Source of the DNA: an uncultured Desulfobulbaceae bacterium
Lineage (GTDB): Bacteria > Desulfobacterota > Desulfobulbia > Desulfobulbales > BM004
Direction of reading: 5' to 3'
DNA length: 24,073 nucleotides
Assembly (NCBI GenBank): GCA_947258675.1
Contig: CAMYJP010000060.1
Coordinates: 1 to 24,073 of the forward strand
In this document: positions 1 through 8,182 of the stretch, piece after piece
How the letters are laid out: each line of letters opens with the position of its first letter
Position numbering within the stretch: position 1 is the stretch's first letter
Notes under the pieces: model-generated
What the model was told of the DNA's origin: nothing
Database searches by the model: none
What the model saw: only the letters and a program-made list of their open reading frames with translations
Made by a program: the position numbers and the translations under genes

Positions 1-266
1 GCCCAAAGAAAACGAACCAAAAGAAAGGGCACCCGTGTCACTTGGTCCTTCGGACTTCCCTGTGCTCCTCGAATCTGCCGGGAGTTTGAAAACTCGCTTT
101 GCTCAGACAGTTCAAACTCCTTTTTCGGCAGCTTCTGTGGTGCTCGGCTGCGTGCCAATGGGAACTTAAAATTTGAAGATTGCCCCCTTCAAGGTGCCTC
201 GAAGTCTTCGCCTATCTCCTGAGGCCACCCGCTCTCCGGATGGAGACTTACTACCTTCAAAGCGGG
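1..266. repeat. Repeat-like intergenic element with nested inverted repeats
   Basis: No convincing gene lies here, although one plus-strand frame stays open from base 1 to the stop at 220-222. The stretch is dominated by inverted repeats. Arms at 76-90 and 111-130 (GGAGTTTGAA pairs with TTCAAACTCC, with an outer TGCCG/CGGCA separated by a TTTT bulge) enclose a 20-base loop. Further pairs are GGTGCCTC 193-200 with GAGGCCACC 221-229, TCTCC 233-237 with GGAGA 242-246, and CCCGC 228-232 with GCGGG 262-266. From memory, blocks resembling the first 40 bases recur between genes in many proteobacterial genomes. That recollection was not checked here. The element probably continues past the left edge. 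Confidence 0.45.
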
Positions 267-407
267 GTTTAACAATTAAATAGAATAATCCGATTGACTA
301 ATTACCTGTTTCCTTATTATGTATTTGCGGCAACAGATTGGTTCCTGTCCAACAAACCTGGAATACACCAACTACTCAATAAAGCCAAAAACTATAAGGG
401 AAAAATT

Positions 408-1673
408 ATGCTCGAGTTGAGGTTTATAAGAGAAAATATAGCACTTGTAAAAGAAAAGATTGCGCATAGAGGAATAAAAGATGCCCGTATAGATGAATTT
501 GAAACAGTGGACAAGAAAAGACTCCTGCTCTTATCCGAGGTTGAAAATCTTAGAAACAAGCGTAACAGTGTAACGAAAAAAATTGCTGAATTGAAAAAAG
601 CCGGCAAGGATGCGGAAGCATTGATTCTTGAAATGAGACAGACCGGGGATCGTATTAAAACACTTGAGGAAGAGTTGGCAAAAATCAAGGAGGATTTGAA
701 TGATATTGTCATGGGGGTCCCTAATCTCTGTGATGATTCCGTGCCCTATGGAATGGATGATTCTGAAAATATTGAAGTAAAAACCTGGGGTGAAATTCCC
801 GAGTTTACCTCTGAGCCTAAAGCACATTGGGAAATTGGAGAACTTACCAATACCTTGGATTTTGAAAGATCAGCCAAATTGTCAGGCGCGCGTTTTGCGT
901 TATTGAAAGGAAACGGTTCCAGATTGGAACGGGCGTTAATTAATTTCATGCTGGACCTTCATACGCAGAAGCATGATTATGAAGAAGTGCTGCCGCCGTT
1001 TCTGGTGAACACCCCATCCATGACCGCTACCGGTCAGTTGCCAAAATTTGAGGAGGACCTCTTTAAAATAGAGGGAAGGGATCTGTATCTGATTCCTACT
1101 GCTGAAGTTCCGGTGACCAATATTCACCGGGACGAAACACTTCCAGAAAAGGACCTTCCTAAAAAATATGTGTCCTATACTCCCTGTTTCAGGTCAGAAG
1201 CAGGTTCCTATGGAAAGGATACCCGTGGATTAATAAGACAGCACCAGTTTGATAAGGTGGAACTGGTCAAGTTTGTGACCCCGGAAAAGTCCAATGATGA
1301 ACTCGAGGCCCTCCTTGCTGATGCCGAAGAGGTCTTGCAGCTTCTCAATCTTCCATATCGTGTGGTAATTCTGTGTAGTGGCGATCTAGGGTTTTCAGCC
1401 GCTAAAACATATGACATAGAAGTTTGGATGCCGGCCCAGAACAAGTACCGGGAGATCTCGTCATGCAGCAATTTTACCGACTTCCAGGCCAGGCGAGGCG
1501 GCATCCGCTCTCGGCCGGAAGGAAAAAAGAAAAGCAGCCTGGTGCATACGTTAAATGGCAGCGGTCTGGCTGTGGGGCGCACATTAGCGGCCATCTATGA
1601 AAATTACCAACAGCCGGACGGCACATTTGTTATTCCGGAAGTGTTGGCGCCATATTTTAAGAAGAGATTTTAG
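408..1673 (+). CDS. serS: Serine--tRNA ligase
   Basis: Class II aminoacyl-tRNA synthetase that charges tRNA-Ser (and tRNA-Sec) with serine in the cytosol. The 421-residue product has the usual length. It opens with the family start [10 protein letters not shown], a charged coiled-coil arm at about residues 27-107 that grips the tRNA, the TAE loop at 231-233, class II motif 2 ([16 protein letters not shown], from about 260), and motif 3 ([19 protein letters not shown], about 384-402). The ATG at 408 is preceded by AAGGG at 396-400. The frame stays open upstream to a TTG at 294, but that extension is not part of the family and is probably untranslated. It is transcribed alone and converges on the TPR-sulfotransferase gene. 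Confidence 0.97.
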   Translation: MLELRFIRENIALVKEKIAHRGIKDARIDEFETVDKKRLLLLSEVENLRNKRNSVTKKIAELKKAGKDAEALILEMRQTGDRIKTLEEELAKIKEDLNDIVMGVPNLCDDSVPYGMDDSENIEVKTWGEIPEFTSEPKAHWEIGELTNTLDFERSAKLSGARFALLKGNGSRLERALINFMLDLHTQKHDYEEVLPPFLVNTPSMTATGQLPKFEEDLFKIEGRDLYLIPTAEVPVTNIHRDETLPEKDLPKKYVSYTPCFRSEAGSYGKDTRGLIRQHQFDKVELVKFVTPEKSNDELEALLADAEEVLQLLNLPYRVVILCSGDLGFSAAKTYDIEVWMPAQNKYREISSCSNFTDFQARRGGIRSRPEGKKKSSLVHTLNGSGLAVGRTLAAIYENYQQPDGTFVIPEVLAPYFKKRF

Positions 1674-1682
1674 AGGATGGAG

Positions 1683-1730
1683 CACCGAAGTCTGCGCTTA
1701 TCTGCTGAATAGTTACAGTTCGGTGGTTTT
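1683..1730 (+). terminator. Weak candidate terminator after serS
   Basis: CACCGAA at 1683-1689 pairs perfectly with TTCGGTG at 1719-1725 and is followed by GTTTT, ten bases after the serS stop. The 29-base loop makes this a weak call. Confidence 0.3.
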
Positions 1731-1788
1731 AGCTATATTTTGGCATCACGCTAAATAGTTGCCAAGGATGTAATGAATAAAGAAAAGG

Positions 1789-3726
1789 TTAAGCCATTCC
1801 CAGAGCGTCTTTTAGAGGTCTCAGGTATTCTTCATAATTGCGCCAGCGTCCTACAGATTTGTTGTATATTGGTTGCCGCACCTGCCAGGCACTTGCTGTA
1901 AACACCGCCCGTGAATTCTTTTGGAAGGAAAGGCAGGCGTCATCCCATTCTAACTCAAGAAAATCTATCAATTTACGTGTGTTGGTAGCCTGATCATTCA
2001 ACAGGTCTTCATATTTGATTTCATGAATACTGGCAGGTAGAGCTTTACGCCAATGTGCCATTATCCGTTCATACTCTCGATAGTAAATACCGATTTCAGA
2101 TAGATCATAGGCATAAGGATGTTCACCGGTGAAATATTGGAAGTAGATAGATAGACAGGTGTCAAGAGGGTGCCTGCTGCAGTGAATAATCTTGGCTTTC
2201 GGAAATAGTAGTGAAATCCAGCCCAGGTGAAAACAGTTCTGAACCATTTTGTCAGATATACGAATGCTCAAGTCAGTTGCGTCTTGCTGAAGCTGTGCCA
2301 GATAGAATCGTGACAACGAAGTAGCCAGATTTTGATCAACCCGTGATAAGTATTTCCGGCCAGGACTTGCAGATTGTAAGCCGATCGTTAGCTTACTTAC
2401 GATATCGTCTATGATGTTCAGTTCGCCTGCGCCATGCACTTTGGGGTGGGCAGCTATGATTTGCTCCACTAACGATGTGCCTGAGCGAGGCATGCCGACA
2501 ATAAAAACCGGCAATTTACTCTCTGAACCGGCAAAATTGGAGTATCGTTTAAATGTTACTGGAAAGGTCTTGATAATTCTGGAAACATAGGAGACTGGGG
2601 CATTGTGATCTAAATGGGAGGTTTTATGCTTGATGCTATTGGCTCGCCGGTAATGATCGAATGCCGTTTTGTACATTTTGCAGTCATCATAGATTTTTCC
2701 TAGGGCAAAATGCACTTCCAAAATGTTTTCATCGGATAGGTCAGAGTTTTGTAAAATCCTTTTGCCAAGAATTACATCTTCATGGTGTTCATCGGTATAT
2801 ACTCTCGAATGAACAAGAGCCTTAAAAGCGGTGGAAAATTCAGGTTGCAGCTGCAATGCTTTTTTGTAACAGGAAATTGCCTTGTCTGTTTTGCCCTGAT
2901 AGGCAAGCGCGTGCCCCATATTGCCGTATGCTTCAGAAAAGTCCGGGTTTAATTGCAATGCTTTTTTAAAAATGATAAGAGCCTTGTCAGCCATCCCCCG
3001 ATTAATATAGGTGACTCCAAGGTCATTATATGCATCTGCGGCATCAGGATTTAATTGAATAGCCTTTTTATACCAGCTTGTAGCTTCTTCATATTTCCTA
3101 AGCTTTGCCATGGACCGAGCTAGCCTAGTGAATTTCATAGGTAGGTCAGGTTCAATATCCAGCGCTCTATTGTACCAGAGCTGTGCTTCGTCCAGTTTTC
3201 CCGTAAGTTGGTAAGTATCGCCCAAATTGTTAGCCGCTTCGGCAAAAGCCGGTTCTATCTCCAATGCCGTTTGAAACGATTCAATTGCCTCGTTATATTG
3301 TTTTCTAGCTGAAAGAACAGTGCCATAATTATTGTAAAATTCAGCGTTTTCTTCTCCTAAAGTGATTGCTTGCTGATATGCTGATAAAGCGTCCTCCATT
3401 TTTCCGAGGGCAAACAAAGCCTGACCGATATTGTTGTAGAGAATTGGATTCCTGGAGTCTTTTAAGAGGGATCTGTTGAGCAGGACAACGGCCATTTCAT
3501 AATAGCCACCGTGATAAGCAAATACACTTAACATGTGTAATGCGTGGGAATGTTGGGGATCAATATTAAGGACTTGCCTATATATTCTTTCAGCCGCTTC
3601 TAATTGGCCGGTTTCTTGGTATTGATCGGCAATTACCAACTCATTCCTGATTTTTGCCTGTTTCGCTTTAATTGCTGCTGGAAGACGAACATTCTTTCTT
3701 TTTCGTTTTAAATTTCTAATACCCAT
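1789..3726 (-). CDS. TPR-repeat sulfotransferase
   Basis: 645-residue protein with two parts. Residues about 30-300 are a run of 34-residue tetratricopeptide repeats (recurring pattern EAxxxYxxALxLxPDxxxAYNNLG), with one further TPR-like unit near 340-363. Residues about 405-635 are a PAPS-dependent sulfotransferase of the type related to tyrosylprotein sulfotransferase. The 5'-phosphosulfate loop is FIVGMPRSGTS at 408-418, the 3'-phosphate site is IIHCSRHPLD at 513-522, and the typical end VGRWRNYEEYLRPL is present. TPR-sulfotransferase fusions are known in proteobacteria, but their acceptors are mostly unknown; a protein, glycan or lipid target is possible. No signal peptide or membrane segment is visible; the N-terminus is very basic (RNLKRKRKNVR). 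It is monocistronic, 190 bp downstream of ddl. Confidence 0.9.
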   Translation of the reverse strand: MGIRNLKRKRKNVRLPAAIKAKQAKIRNELVIADQYQETGQLEAAERIYRQVLNIDPQHSHALHMLSVFAYHGGYYEMAVVLLNRSLLKDSRNPILYNNIGQALFALGKMEDALSAYQQAITLGEENAEFYNNYGTVLSARKQYNEAIESFQTALEIEPAFAEAANNLGDTYQLTGKLDEAQLWYNRALDIEPDLPMKFTRLARSMAKLRKYEEATSWYKKAIQLNPDAADAYNDLGVTYINRGMADKALIIFKKALQLNPDFSEAYGNMGHALAYQGKTDKAISCYKKALQLQPEFSTAFKALVHSRVYTDEHHEDVILGKRILQNSDLSDENILEVHFALGKIYDDCKMYKTAFDHYRRANSIKHKTSHLDHNAPVSYVSRIIKTFPVTFKRYSNFAGSESKLPVFIVGMPRSGTSLVEQIIAAHPKVHGAGELNIIDDIVSKLTIGLQSASPGRKYLSRVDQNLATSLSRFYLAQLQQDATDLSIRISDKMVQNCFHLGWISLLFPKAKIIHCSRHPLDTCLSIYFQYFTGEHPYAYDLSEIGIYYREYERIMAHWRKALPASIHEIKYEDLLNDQATNTRKLIDFLELEWDDACLSFQKNSRAVFTASAWQVRQPIYNKSVGRWRNYEEYLRPLKDALGMA

Positions 3727-3811
3727 AATAAATTTGATTTTTCCAGTTTTAGCGTACTTTAGGTTTCAGACATCAGCCAAAAAAAATAATATTGCAATAA
3801 CAGTACGTTGT

Positions 3812-3832
3812 CCTGACACCTGACACCTGAAT
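3812..3832. repeat. Three-unit heptamer repeat
   Basis: CCTGACA, CCTGACA, CCTGAAT in exact 7-bp register between ddl and the TPR-sulfotransferase gene. Related heptamers appear at 13826-13923 and 14659-14679. Confidence 0.7.
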
Positions 3833-3916
3833 CTCAACCTCTCGCAGCCCCTCTATGTTCGCTATCTGAGTAGAAGTTTGCTTAATCAGGATGAGAAAAA
3901 ATGTTCACCTGGTATG

Positions 3917-4867
3917 CTATTTTTCAAGAGCCAAAATAAGCAATCGATCCAGCAGTGCGGCAAATGACATTCCTGACGCTGCCGCAGCCTGTGGCAGGAG
4001 ACTGGTCTGTGTCATCCCCGGAATGGTGTTTGTTTCCAATACATAAATTGCATGGTCAATGCTGACAATCATATCGGTCCGGCTGTATCCTCTTAATTGC
4101 AATGCCTTATGGGCAAGTAAACCGTACTCCTGAGCTTTAGCCGTTATTTCAGGGTCAAAATCTGCCGGGCAGATTTCCCTGGTGGCGCCGGGCTGGTATT
4201 TCGCTTCGTAATCGAAAAAGGTGTATTTTTCTCCCGGAATAATCTCCACCAATGGCAGCGGTGTAAGTTCATCGTTTCCTATAACACCGACAGTAATTTC
4301 GCGTCCCTCTATATATTGTTCTACCATGACTTCAGTGTCATGTTCAAAGGCTTGTTCAATTCCCTTAAGGAGATCCTTTTCAGAGTGAGGAATGCTCATC
4401 CCGAGACTCGATCCCTGCCGTAAAGGTTTTATTACCACCGGCAGGTCAAGTTTTTTTAAAATTGCCGCGATGTCTATAGCTTTTTTTTCAGTCATTGTTG
4501 ACCTGAGCTTGACCCAGTCAGGTACTTTCAGCCCGGAGTTTTGATACAATATTTTCGACAGATTTTTATCCATTGCTATAGCGCTGCCCAGGACACCGGA
4601 CCCCTGGTAAGGAATATCCAGCAGATCAAGATATCCCTGAACCGTGCCATCTTCACCAAAAAGACCGTGCAGCAAGATAAAAGCAACGTCAATTCCTTCG
4701 GCCTGCGCTGCCAGTTCCTCCAGATCTGTTGCCGGATCAAATCGGATAACCTCATATTTATCCGGATTAAGAGCCCGGCTGACTTCAGCTGCCCCTTTGA
4801 GCGATACCTCGCGTTCTCCGGATTTACCTCCGGCAAGCAGAGCAACGCGTAATTTTTTATCTGTCAT
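3917..4867 (-). CDS. ddl: D-alanine--D-alanine ligase
   Basis: ATP-grasp ligase that joins two D-alanines for the peptidoglycan stem peptide in the cytosol. The 316-residue length fits the DdlB type. Visible motifs are GEREVSLKGA (17-26), LLHGLFGEDGTVQGYL (65-80) with the catalytic glutamate region, the ATP-grasp lysine strand VVIKPLRQGSSLGMS (144-158), EQYIEGREITVGV (183-195), FFDYEAKY (217-224) and the metal-binding tail LETNTIPGMTQTSLLPQA (277-294). The Tyr at the end of DYEAKY matches E. coli DdlB Tyr216, where Phe is associated with D-lactate ligases, so the ordinary D-Ala-D-Ala product is expected. An AGGGGAAA ribosome-binding site precedes the ATG. No mur or fts genes flank it. Confidence 0.95.
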   Translation of the reverse strand: MTDKKLRVALLAGGKSGEREVSLKGAAEVSRALNPDKYEVIRFDPATDLEELAAQAEGIDVAFILLHGLFGEDGTVQGYLDLLDIPYQGSGVLGSAIAMDKNLSKILYQNSGLKVPDWVKLRSTMTEKKAIDIAAILKKLDLPVVIKPLRQGSSLGMSIPHSEKDLLKGIEQAFEHDTEVMVEQYIEGREITVGVIGNDELTPLPLVEIIPGEKYTFFDYEAKYQPGATREICPADFDPEITAKAQEYGLLAHKALQLRGYSRTDMIVSIDHAIYVLETNTIPGMTQTSLLPQAAAASGMSFAALLDRLLILALEK

Positions 4868-5189
4868 AATTTCCCCTGGTTCGATTAGGATTAGTAGGGT
4901 AAAACGTATTGATCAACAACGTACTTTTTTCAGTAAATCTTTTCAATTACGTTTTGGAGAAACTTGAAAGATTATCGGCATAAGAAGCAGCCGATCATTG
5001 ACAGAAGATTTAAGAATGTAGAAGATGTTATTTTGATGGCGTCGCAAAAAGTCCGATCTACGGGGTGTAGCACATTTTTCACCCTCAAGGGTATTCACAG
5101 CTTAGCCATCACATGACATTTTACGAATCCATCATCCTTTTGTGTTTCACAAAAAGTTTTTTTTTGTTGATAATAATGGAAACGATTTC
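4868..5189. other. Intergenic region between ddl and the GlcD-type gene
   Basis: 322 bp between divergent genes with no credible gene. It holds ATCGGC 4974-4979 paired with GCCGAT 4990-4995, a TTGACA at 4998-5003 without a matching -10 at normal distance, a repeat-like block beginning GATGGCGTCGCAAAAAGTCC near 5035, and an AT-rich hairpin followed by nine T at 5138-5165. Confidence 0.6.
5138..5165 (+). terminator. Hairpin plus T9 in the leader of the GlcD-type gene
   Basis: TTTTGTG at 5138-5144, a three-base loop, then CACAAAA at 5148-5154, followed after two bases by nine consecutive T. This has the outline of an intrinsic terminator or attenuator, only 25 bp before the proposed start at 5190. 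The stem is AT-rich and therefore weak. Confidence 0.35.
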
Positions 5190-6590
5190 ATGGAACGTAC
5201 GACAATAAAATTATTAAAAGAGATTGTCGGTAGGAATCATGTGACAACAGTTGTGGAAGATTTGCACTGTTATTCCTATGATAGTTCAGGGTTGGAGCTT
5301 CAGCCATCTGCGGTTGTCTTTCCTGGATCTGTTGAAGAAATTAGCCGTATAATGCAGTTAGCCAACAGTTCAGGACTTTCCATCATTCCACGAGGCGCCG
5401 GTACAGGCATGACCGGTGGTGCCCTTGCCGTAGAGGGAGGAATGGTGATGGCTTTAGGCCGATTGAATAGAATTCTGGAAATAGATAATGATAATCATTT
5501 GGCCGTGGTTGAACCGGGAGTGATAACCGGTCAATTTCAAGCTGAGGTAAGGAGGCAAAATCTTTTTTATCCCCCAGATCCTGCCAGTAAGAATTTCTGC
5601 ACAATGGGCGGCAATGTTGCTAATTGTGCCGGTGGCCCTAGTGCAGTGAAGTATGGGGTTACAAGAGATTACGTGCTTGGCCTTGAAGCGGTGCTGGCAG
5701 ATGGGAATATTATCAATACAGGGGTCAAAACAGCCAAGGGGGTTATGGGGTATGATCTTACCCGGTTATTAATTGGTTCAGAGGGAACTTTGGGAATAAT
5801 TACGAAAATAATAGTTCGTCTCCTTGCTCTTCCTGCCCGGAAAAATACTTTTTTAGTGATGTGTGGAAGTTTAAAATACGCCACAGGTCTTGTTTCCAGG
5901 ATTTTATCATCTGGGATTCTGCCAAGCACCTTGGAATATATGGATAGAAATGCATTGCAGGTGGTAGATTCATATTTAGCCGGTCAACTGCCAACCAATA
6001 TAGAAGCTTTGCTGCTTATCGAGGTCGATGGTGATGACTATGCTGTTGCCGGCCAAAGCAAAAGACTTATGAGTCTGCTTGCTGATCAAATCGGACCTTC
6101 AGAAATTCTGGAAATAAAACAGGCTAAAGACCCGGAAGAGATAGATGCTTTGTGGCAGGCCCGCCGGGCAATTTCTCCTGCAAGTTTTAAACTGAAACCC
6201 CATAAGATCAGTGAAGATGTTGTCGTGCCGAGAACAAAAATTCCGGAATTGGTAGCTAAAACCGAACAGCTGGCTGATGAATATAATTTACCCATACTTA
6301 CCTTCGGCCATGCAGGTGACGGTAACATCCATGTGAACATCATGCTCAATAAGGATGACCAAGATGAATTGCAGAGGGGGATCAGCGCTAAGCATGAGCT
6401 TTTTCATCATGTTATCTCTCTTGGAGGAACTCTTTCTGGTGAACATGGCGTAGGGCTCACAAAAGCTCCTTTTCTTTCAATGGATGTGGATGCTTCCAGT
6501 TTGGCTGTTATGAAGAATATCAAGAAGGTTTTTGATCCGAATAATATTTTGAATCCCGGGAAGATATTTGGAGTTGCAAAGGAAGAATAA
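5190..6590 (+). CDS. FAD-linked oxidase, GlcD / D-lactate dehydrogenase type
   Basis: 466-residue flavoprotein of the VAO/PCMH family that oxidises a 2-hydroxy acid such as glycolate or D-lactate. Residues about 35-215 form the FAD-binding PCMH domain with PRGAGTGMTGG (67-77), YPPDPASKNFCTMGGNVA (127-144) and LIGSEGTLGII (194-204). The C-terminal FAD-oxidase domain has FGHAGDGNIHVNIM (372-385), SGEHGVGLTKAPF (416-428) and ILNPGKIF near the end. The ATG at 5190 gives the usual family N-terminus. The frame stays open to a GTG at 5142, but that would add a Phe/Lys-rich 16-residue extension encoded partly by the hairpin and T-tract. No partner iron-sulfur subunit (GlcF type) follows, so the electron acceptor cannot be read from context. 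Confidence 0.9.
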   Translation: MERTTIKLLKEIVGRNHVTTVVEDLHCYSYDSSGLELQPSAVVFPGSVEEISRIMQLANSSGLSIIPRGAGTGMTGGALAVEGGMVMALGRLNRILEIDNDNHLAVVEPGVITGQFQAEVRRQNLFYPPDPASKNFCTMGGNVANCAGGPSAVKYGVTRDYVLGLEAVLADGNIINTGVKTAKGVMGYDLTRLLIGSEGTLGIITKIIVRLLALPARKNTFLVMCGSLKYATGLVSRILSSGILPSTLEYMDRNALQVVDSYLAGQLPTNIEALLLIEVDGDDYAVAGQSKRLMSLLADQIGPSEILEIKQAKDPEEIDALWQARRAISPASFKLKPHKISEDVVVPRTKIPELVAKTEQLADEYNLPILTFGHAGDGNIHVNIMLNKDDQDELQRGISAKHELFHHVISLGGTLSGEHGVGLTKAPFLSMDVDASSLAVMKNIKKVFDPNNILNPGKIFGVAKEE

Positions 6591-6610
6591 TTGAGTGATC
6601 TAGAAAATCA

Positions 6611-6639
6611 TTGACAGATGCCAAGCAAAATTTTATAAA
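6611..6639 (+). promoter_or_regulatory. Sigma-70-type promoter of rpsU
   Basis: TTGACA at 6611-6616, a 17-bp spacer, then TATAAA at 6634-6639. This is the best promoter match I found in the window, 118 bp upstream of the rpsU start. The leader also holds a small hairpin, GCAGT 6723-6727 with ACTGC 6734-6738, ten bases before the ribosome-binding site. Confidence 0.6.
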
Positions 6640-6757
6640 AACCCTTTTTGTGCAATGGTTATTGTGCTATGTTTAATAGTATTGAATACGCATTAACTAA
6701 ATTTTAGTTGGAAATAGATTCTGCAGTAATAAAACTGCTGGAATAAATGGAGATACC

Positions 6758-6949
6758 ATGATTGAAGTTGAAGTAAAAGGAGATATTGAATACGCAATCA
6801 GGCAGTTGAAAAAGAAACTGCAGATGGATGGCATCAAACGGGAATTAAAACGTCGCGAATATTATGAAAAACCAAGTGAGAAAAAGCGTCGGAAACAGGC
6901 GGAAGCCAAACGGAAGTTGCGTAAATTAAGACATCGCAGTAATTATTAG
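6758..6949 (+). CDS. rpsU: 30S ribosomal protein bS21
   Basis: Small, strongly basic ribosomal protein of the 30S platform, involved in translation initiation. The 63-residue product matches the family from end to end: it starts MIEVEVKGD, then has the AIRQLKKKLQMDGIKRELKR helix region, REYYEKPSEKKRRK, and a Lys/Arg-rich tail. GGAG at 6749-6752 lies five bases before the ATG. It is monocistronic here, without dnaG or rpoD beside it. A perfect 16-bp AT-rich palindrome starts 11 bp after the stop. Confidence 0.96.
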   Translation: MIEVEVKGDIEYAIRQLKKKLQMDGIKRELKRREYYEKPSEKKRRKQAEAKRKLRKLRHRSNY

Positions 6950-7250
6950 TCAATATATTGATCAAATATTTGATCGGTTCCAAACTCGACTGGATGGTCA
7001 AGGAATAGACGGCGGGATTATTCTACGATTACCGTCTAGTTGATGAATAAATGGGTTGGCAGGCAACAAAAAATGGTAACGTATGAATGCGTTTCACCCT
7101 TTTAAAGTATGTAACGTCTGATAACCATCATTTATTATAGTATCATGACCAACAAATGCTTTTTCAATGAGGCCGGATGAGGTCTTTCTTTGATACAGGC
7201 GCACAGGAAGGGCCGGAACGTAAGCTTGAACGTAAAAGGCAGATTCTTCC
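6950..7250. other. Intergenic region between rpsU and xerD with two inverted repeats
   Basis: 301 bp without a credible gene. It contains the perfect palindrome GATCAAATATTTGATC at 6960-6975 and the pair TAGACGG 7006-7012 with CCGTCTA 7032-7038 (19-base loop). Neither is followed by a T-run, so neither reads as a standard terminator. An AAAAGG at 7234-7239 may be the ribosome-binding site for the TTG start of xerD. Confidence 0.55.
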
Positions 7251-8174
7251 TTGCAAGCTGAAAACAGTAAATCATTCCTAACCGTAAGTCAGGATCTCTT
7301 TCTGCATTACCTGGCCGCCGAAAGAAGGCTGTCGCCAAATACCATTCAATCCTATAATTACGACCTTCGTTTTTTTTTCTCCTTCCTTGCCAAACGAAAA
7401 ATTCAGGATATTAACGATGTTAGCACCGGACAATTGCGTGAATATCTTGCATGGTGCCGCTCTAAAGGAATATCTTCTCGAAGTATTGCCAGAAGAATTT
7501 CAGCTTTGCGGCTTTTCTTTCGATTTTTACTACTGGAAAGAGTTGTTAAATCAGACCCAACAGCACTTTTAGATCTGCCGAAGCTTGGCAGAAGCCTTCC
7601 TAAAAGCCTTACAGTTCAGGAAGTCACCGAGTTGTTAGGTTTTGTTTCAAAATCAAAACTGAATAATCCTCTCGGACTTCGCAATGGAGCTATGCTTCAC
7701 CTGCTTTATGCCACAGGTTTAAGAGTTTCTGAACTGATACATATGCCTTTAGCCTCCGTAAACTTCAACGCCGGGTATTTACGAGTTCTTGGCAAAGGGA
7801 GCAAAGAGAGGCTGGTTCCTTTTGGGCAGGAAGCTAGAGAAAAATTAGAGCTTTATTTGCACCATGCGCGTCCAAAGATCCTTAAGGGGCGGTTGAGTAA
7901 GGCTCTATTTGTGACCAGTCGGGCAAAACCGATGACCCGGCTTCGTTTCTGGCGTATTATCCAGGAATCGGTGTTGGCCGCTGGCATAAATAAAAAAGTG
8001 AGCCCCCATGTTTTCAGGCATTCCTTTGCTACGCATCTTCTTGAACATGGCGCAGATTTGAGGTCCGTTCAGATTATGCTCGGGCATTCGGACATAGCAA
8101 CGACCCAAATTTATACACATATTAGCAGCGACCGATTGAAAAATATCCACAAGCGATTTCATCCAAGAGGGTGA
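7251..8174 (+). CDS. xerD: Tyrosine recombinase XerD
   Basis: Site-specific recombinase that, with XerC, resolves chromosome dimers at dif during division. The 307-residue protein has the N-terminal SAM-like DNA-binding domain (about 10-100) and the catalytic domain with the full set: Arg158 in ATGLRVSEL, Lys182 in LGKGSKERLVP, His253 and Arg256 in SPHVFRHSFATHLL, His279 in MLGHSDI and Tyr288 in TTQIYTHI. The final HPRG ending is typical of XerD. The start is a TTG with AAAAGG eleven bases upstream; no ATG fits a full N-terminal domain. It runs straight into the next gene, consistent with an operon. The chromosomal context and full family match argue against a phage integrase. Confidence 0.9.
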   Translation: MQAENSKSFLTVSQDLFLHYLAAERRLSPNTIQSYNYDLRFFFSFLAKRKIQDINDVSTGQLREYLAWCRSKGISSRSIARRISALRLFFRFLLLERVVKSDPTALLDLPKLGRSLPKSLTVQEVTELLGFVSKSKLNNPLGLRNGAMLHLLYATGLRVSELIHMPLASVNFNAGYLRVLGKGSKERLVPFGQEAREKLELYLHHARPKILKGRLSKALFVTSRAKPMTRLRFWRIIQESVLAAGINKKVSPHVFRHSFATHLLEHGADLRSVQIMLGHSDIATTQIYTHISSDRLKNIHKRFHPRG

Positions 8175-8182
8175 GAGGTAAA

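Noticed and set aside
1208..1594. 128-codon open frame on the minus strand opposite serS
   Set aside because: It lies wholly inside serS and has no recognisable motif; the serS frame carries the family motifs.
7251..8174. Phage or island integrase
   Set aside because: The sequence fits chromosomal XerD including the HPRG end, and no attachment repeats or phage genes are nearby.
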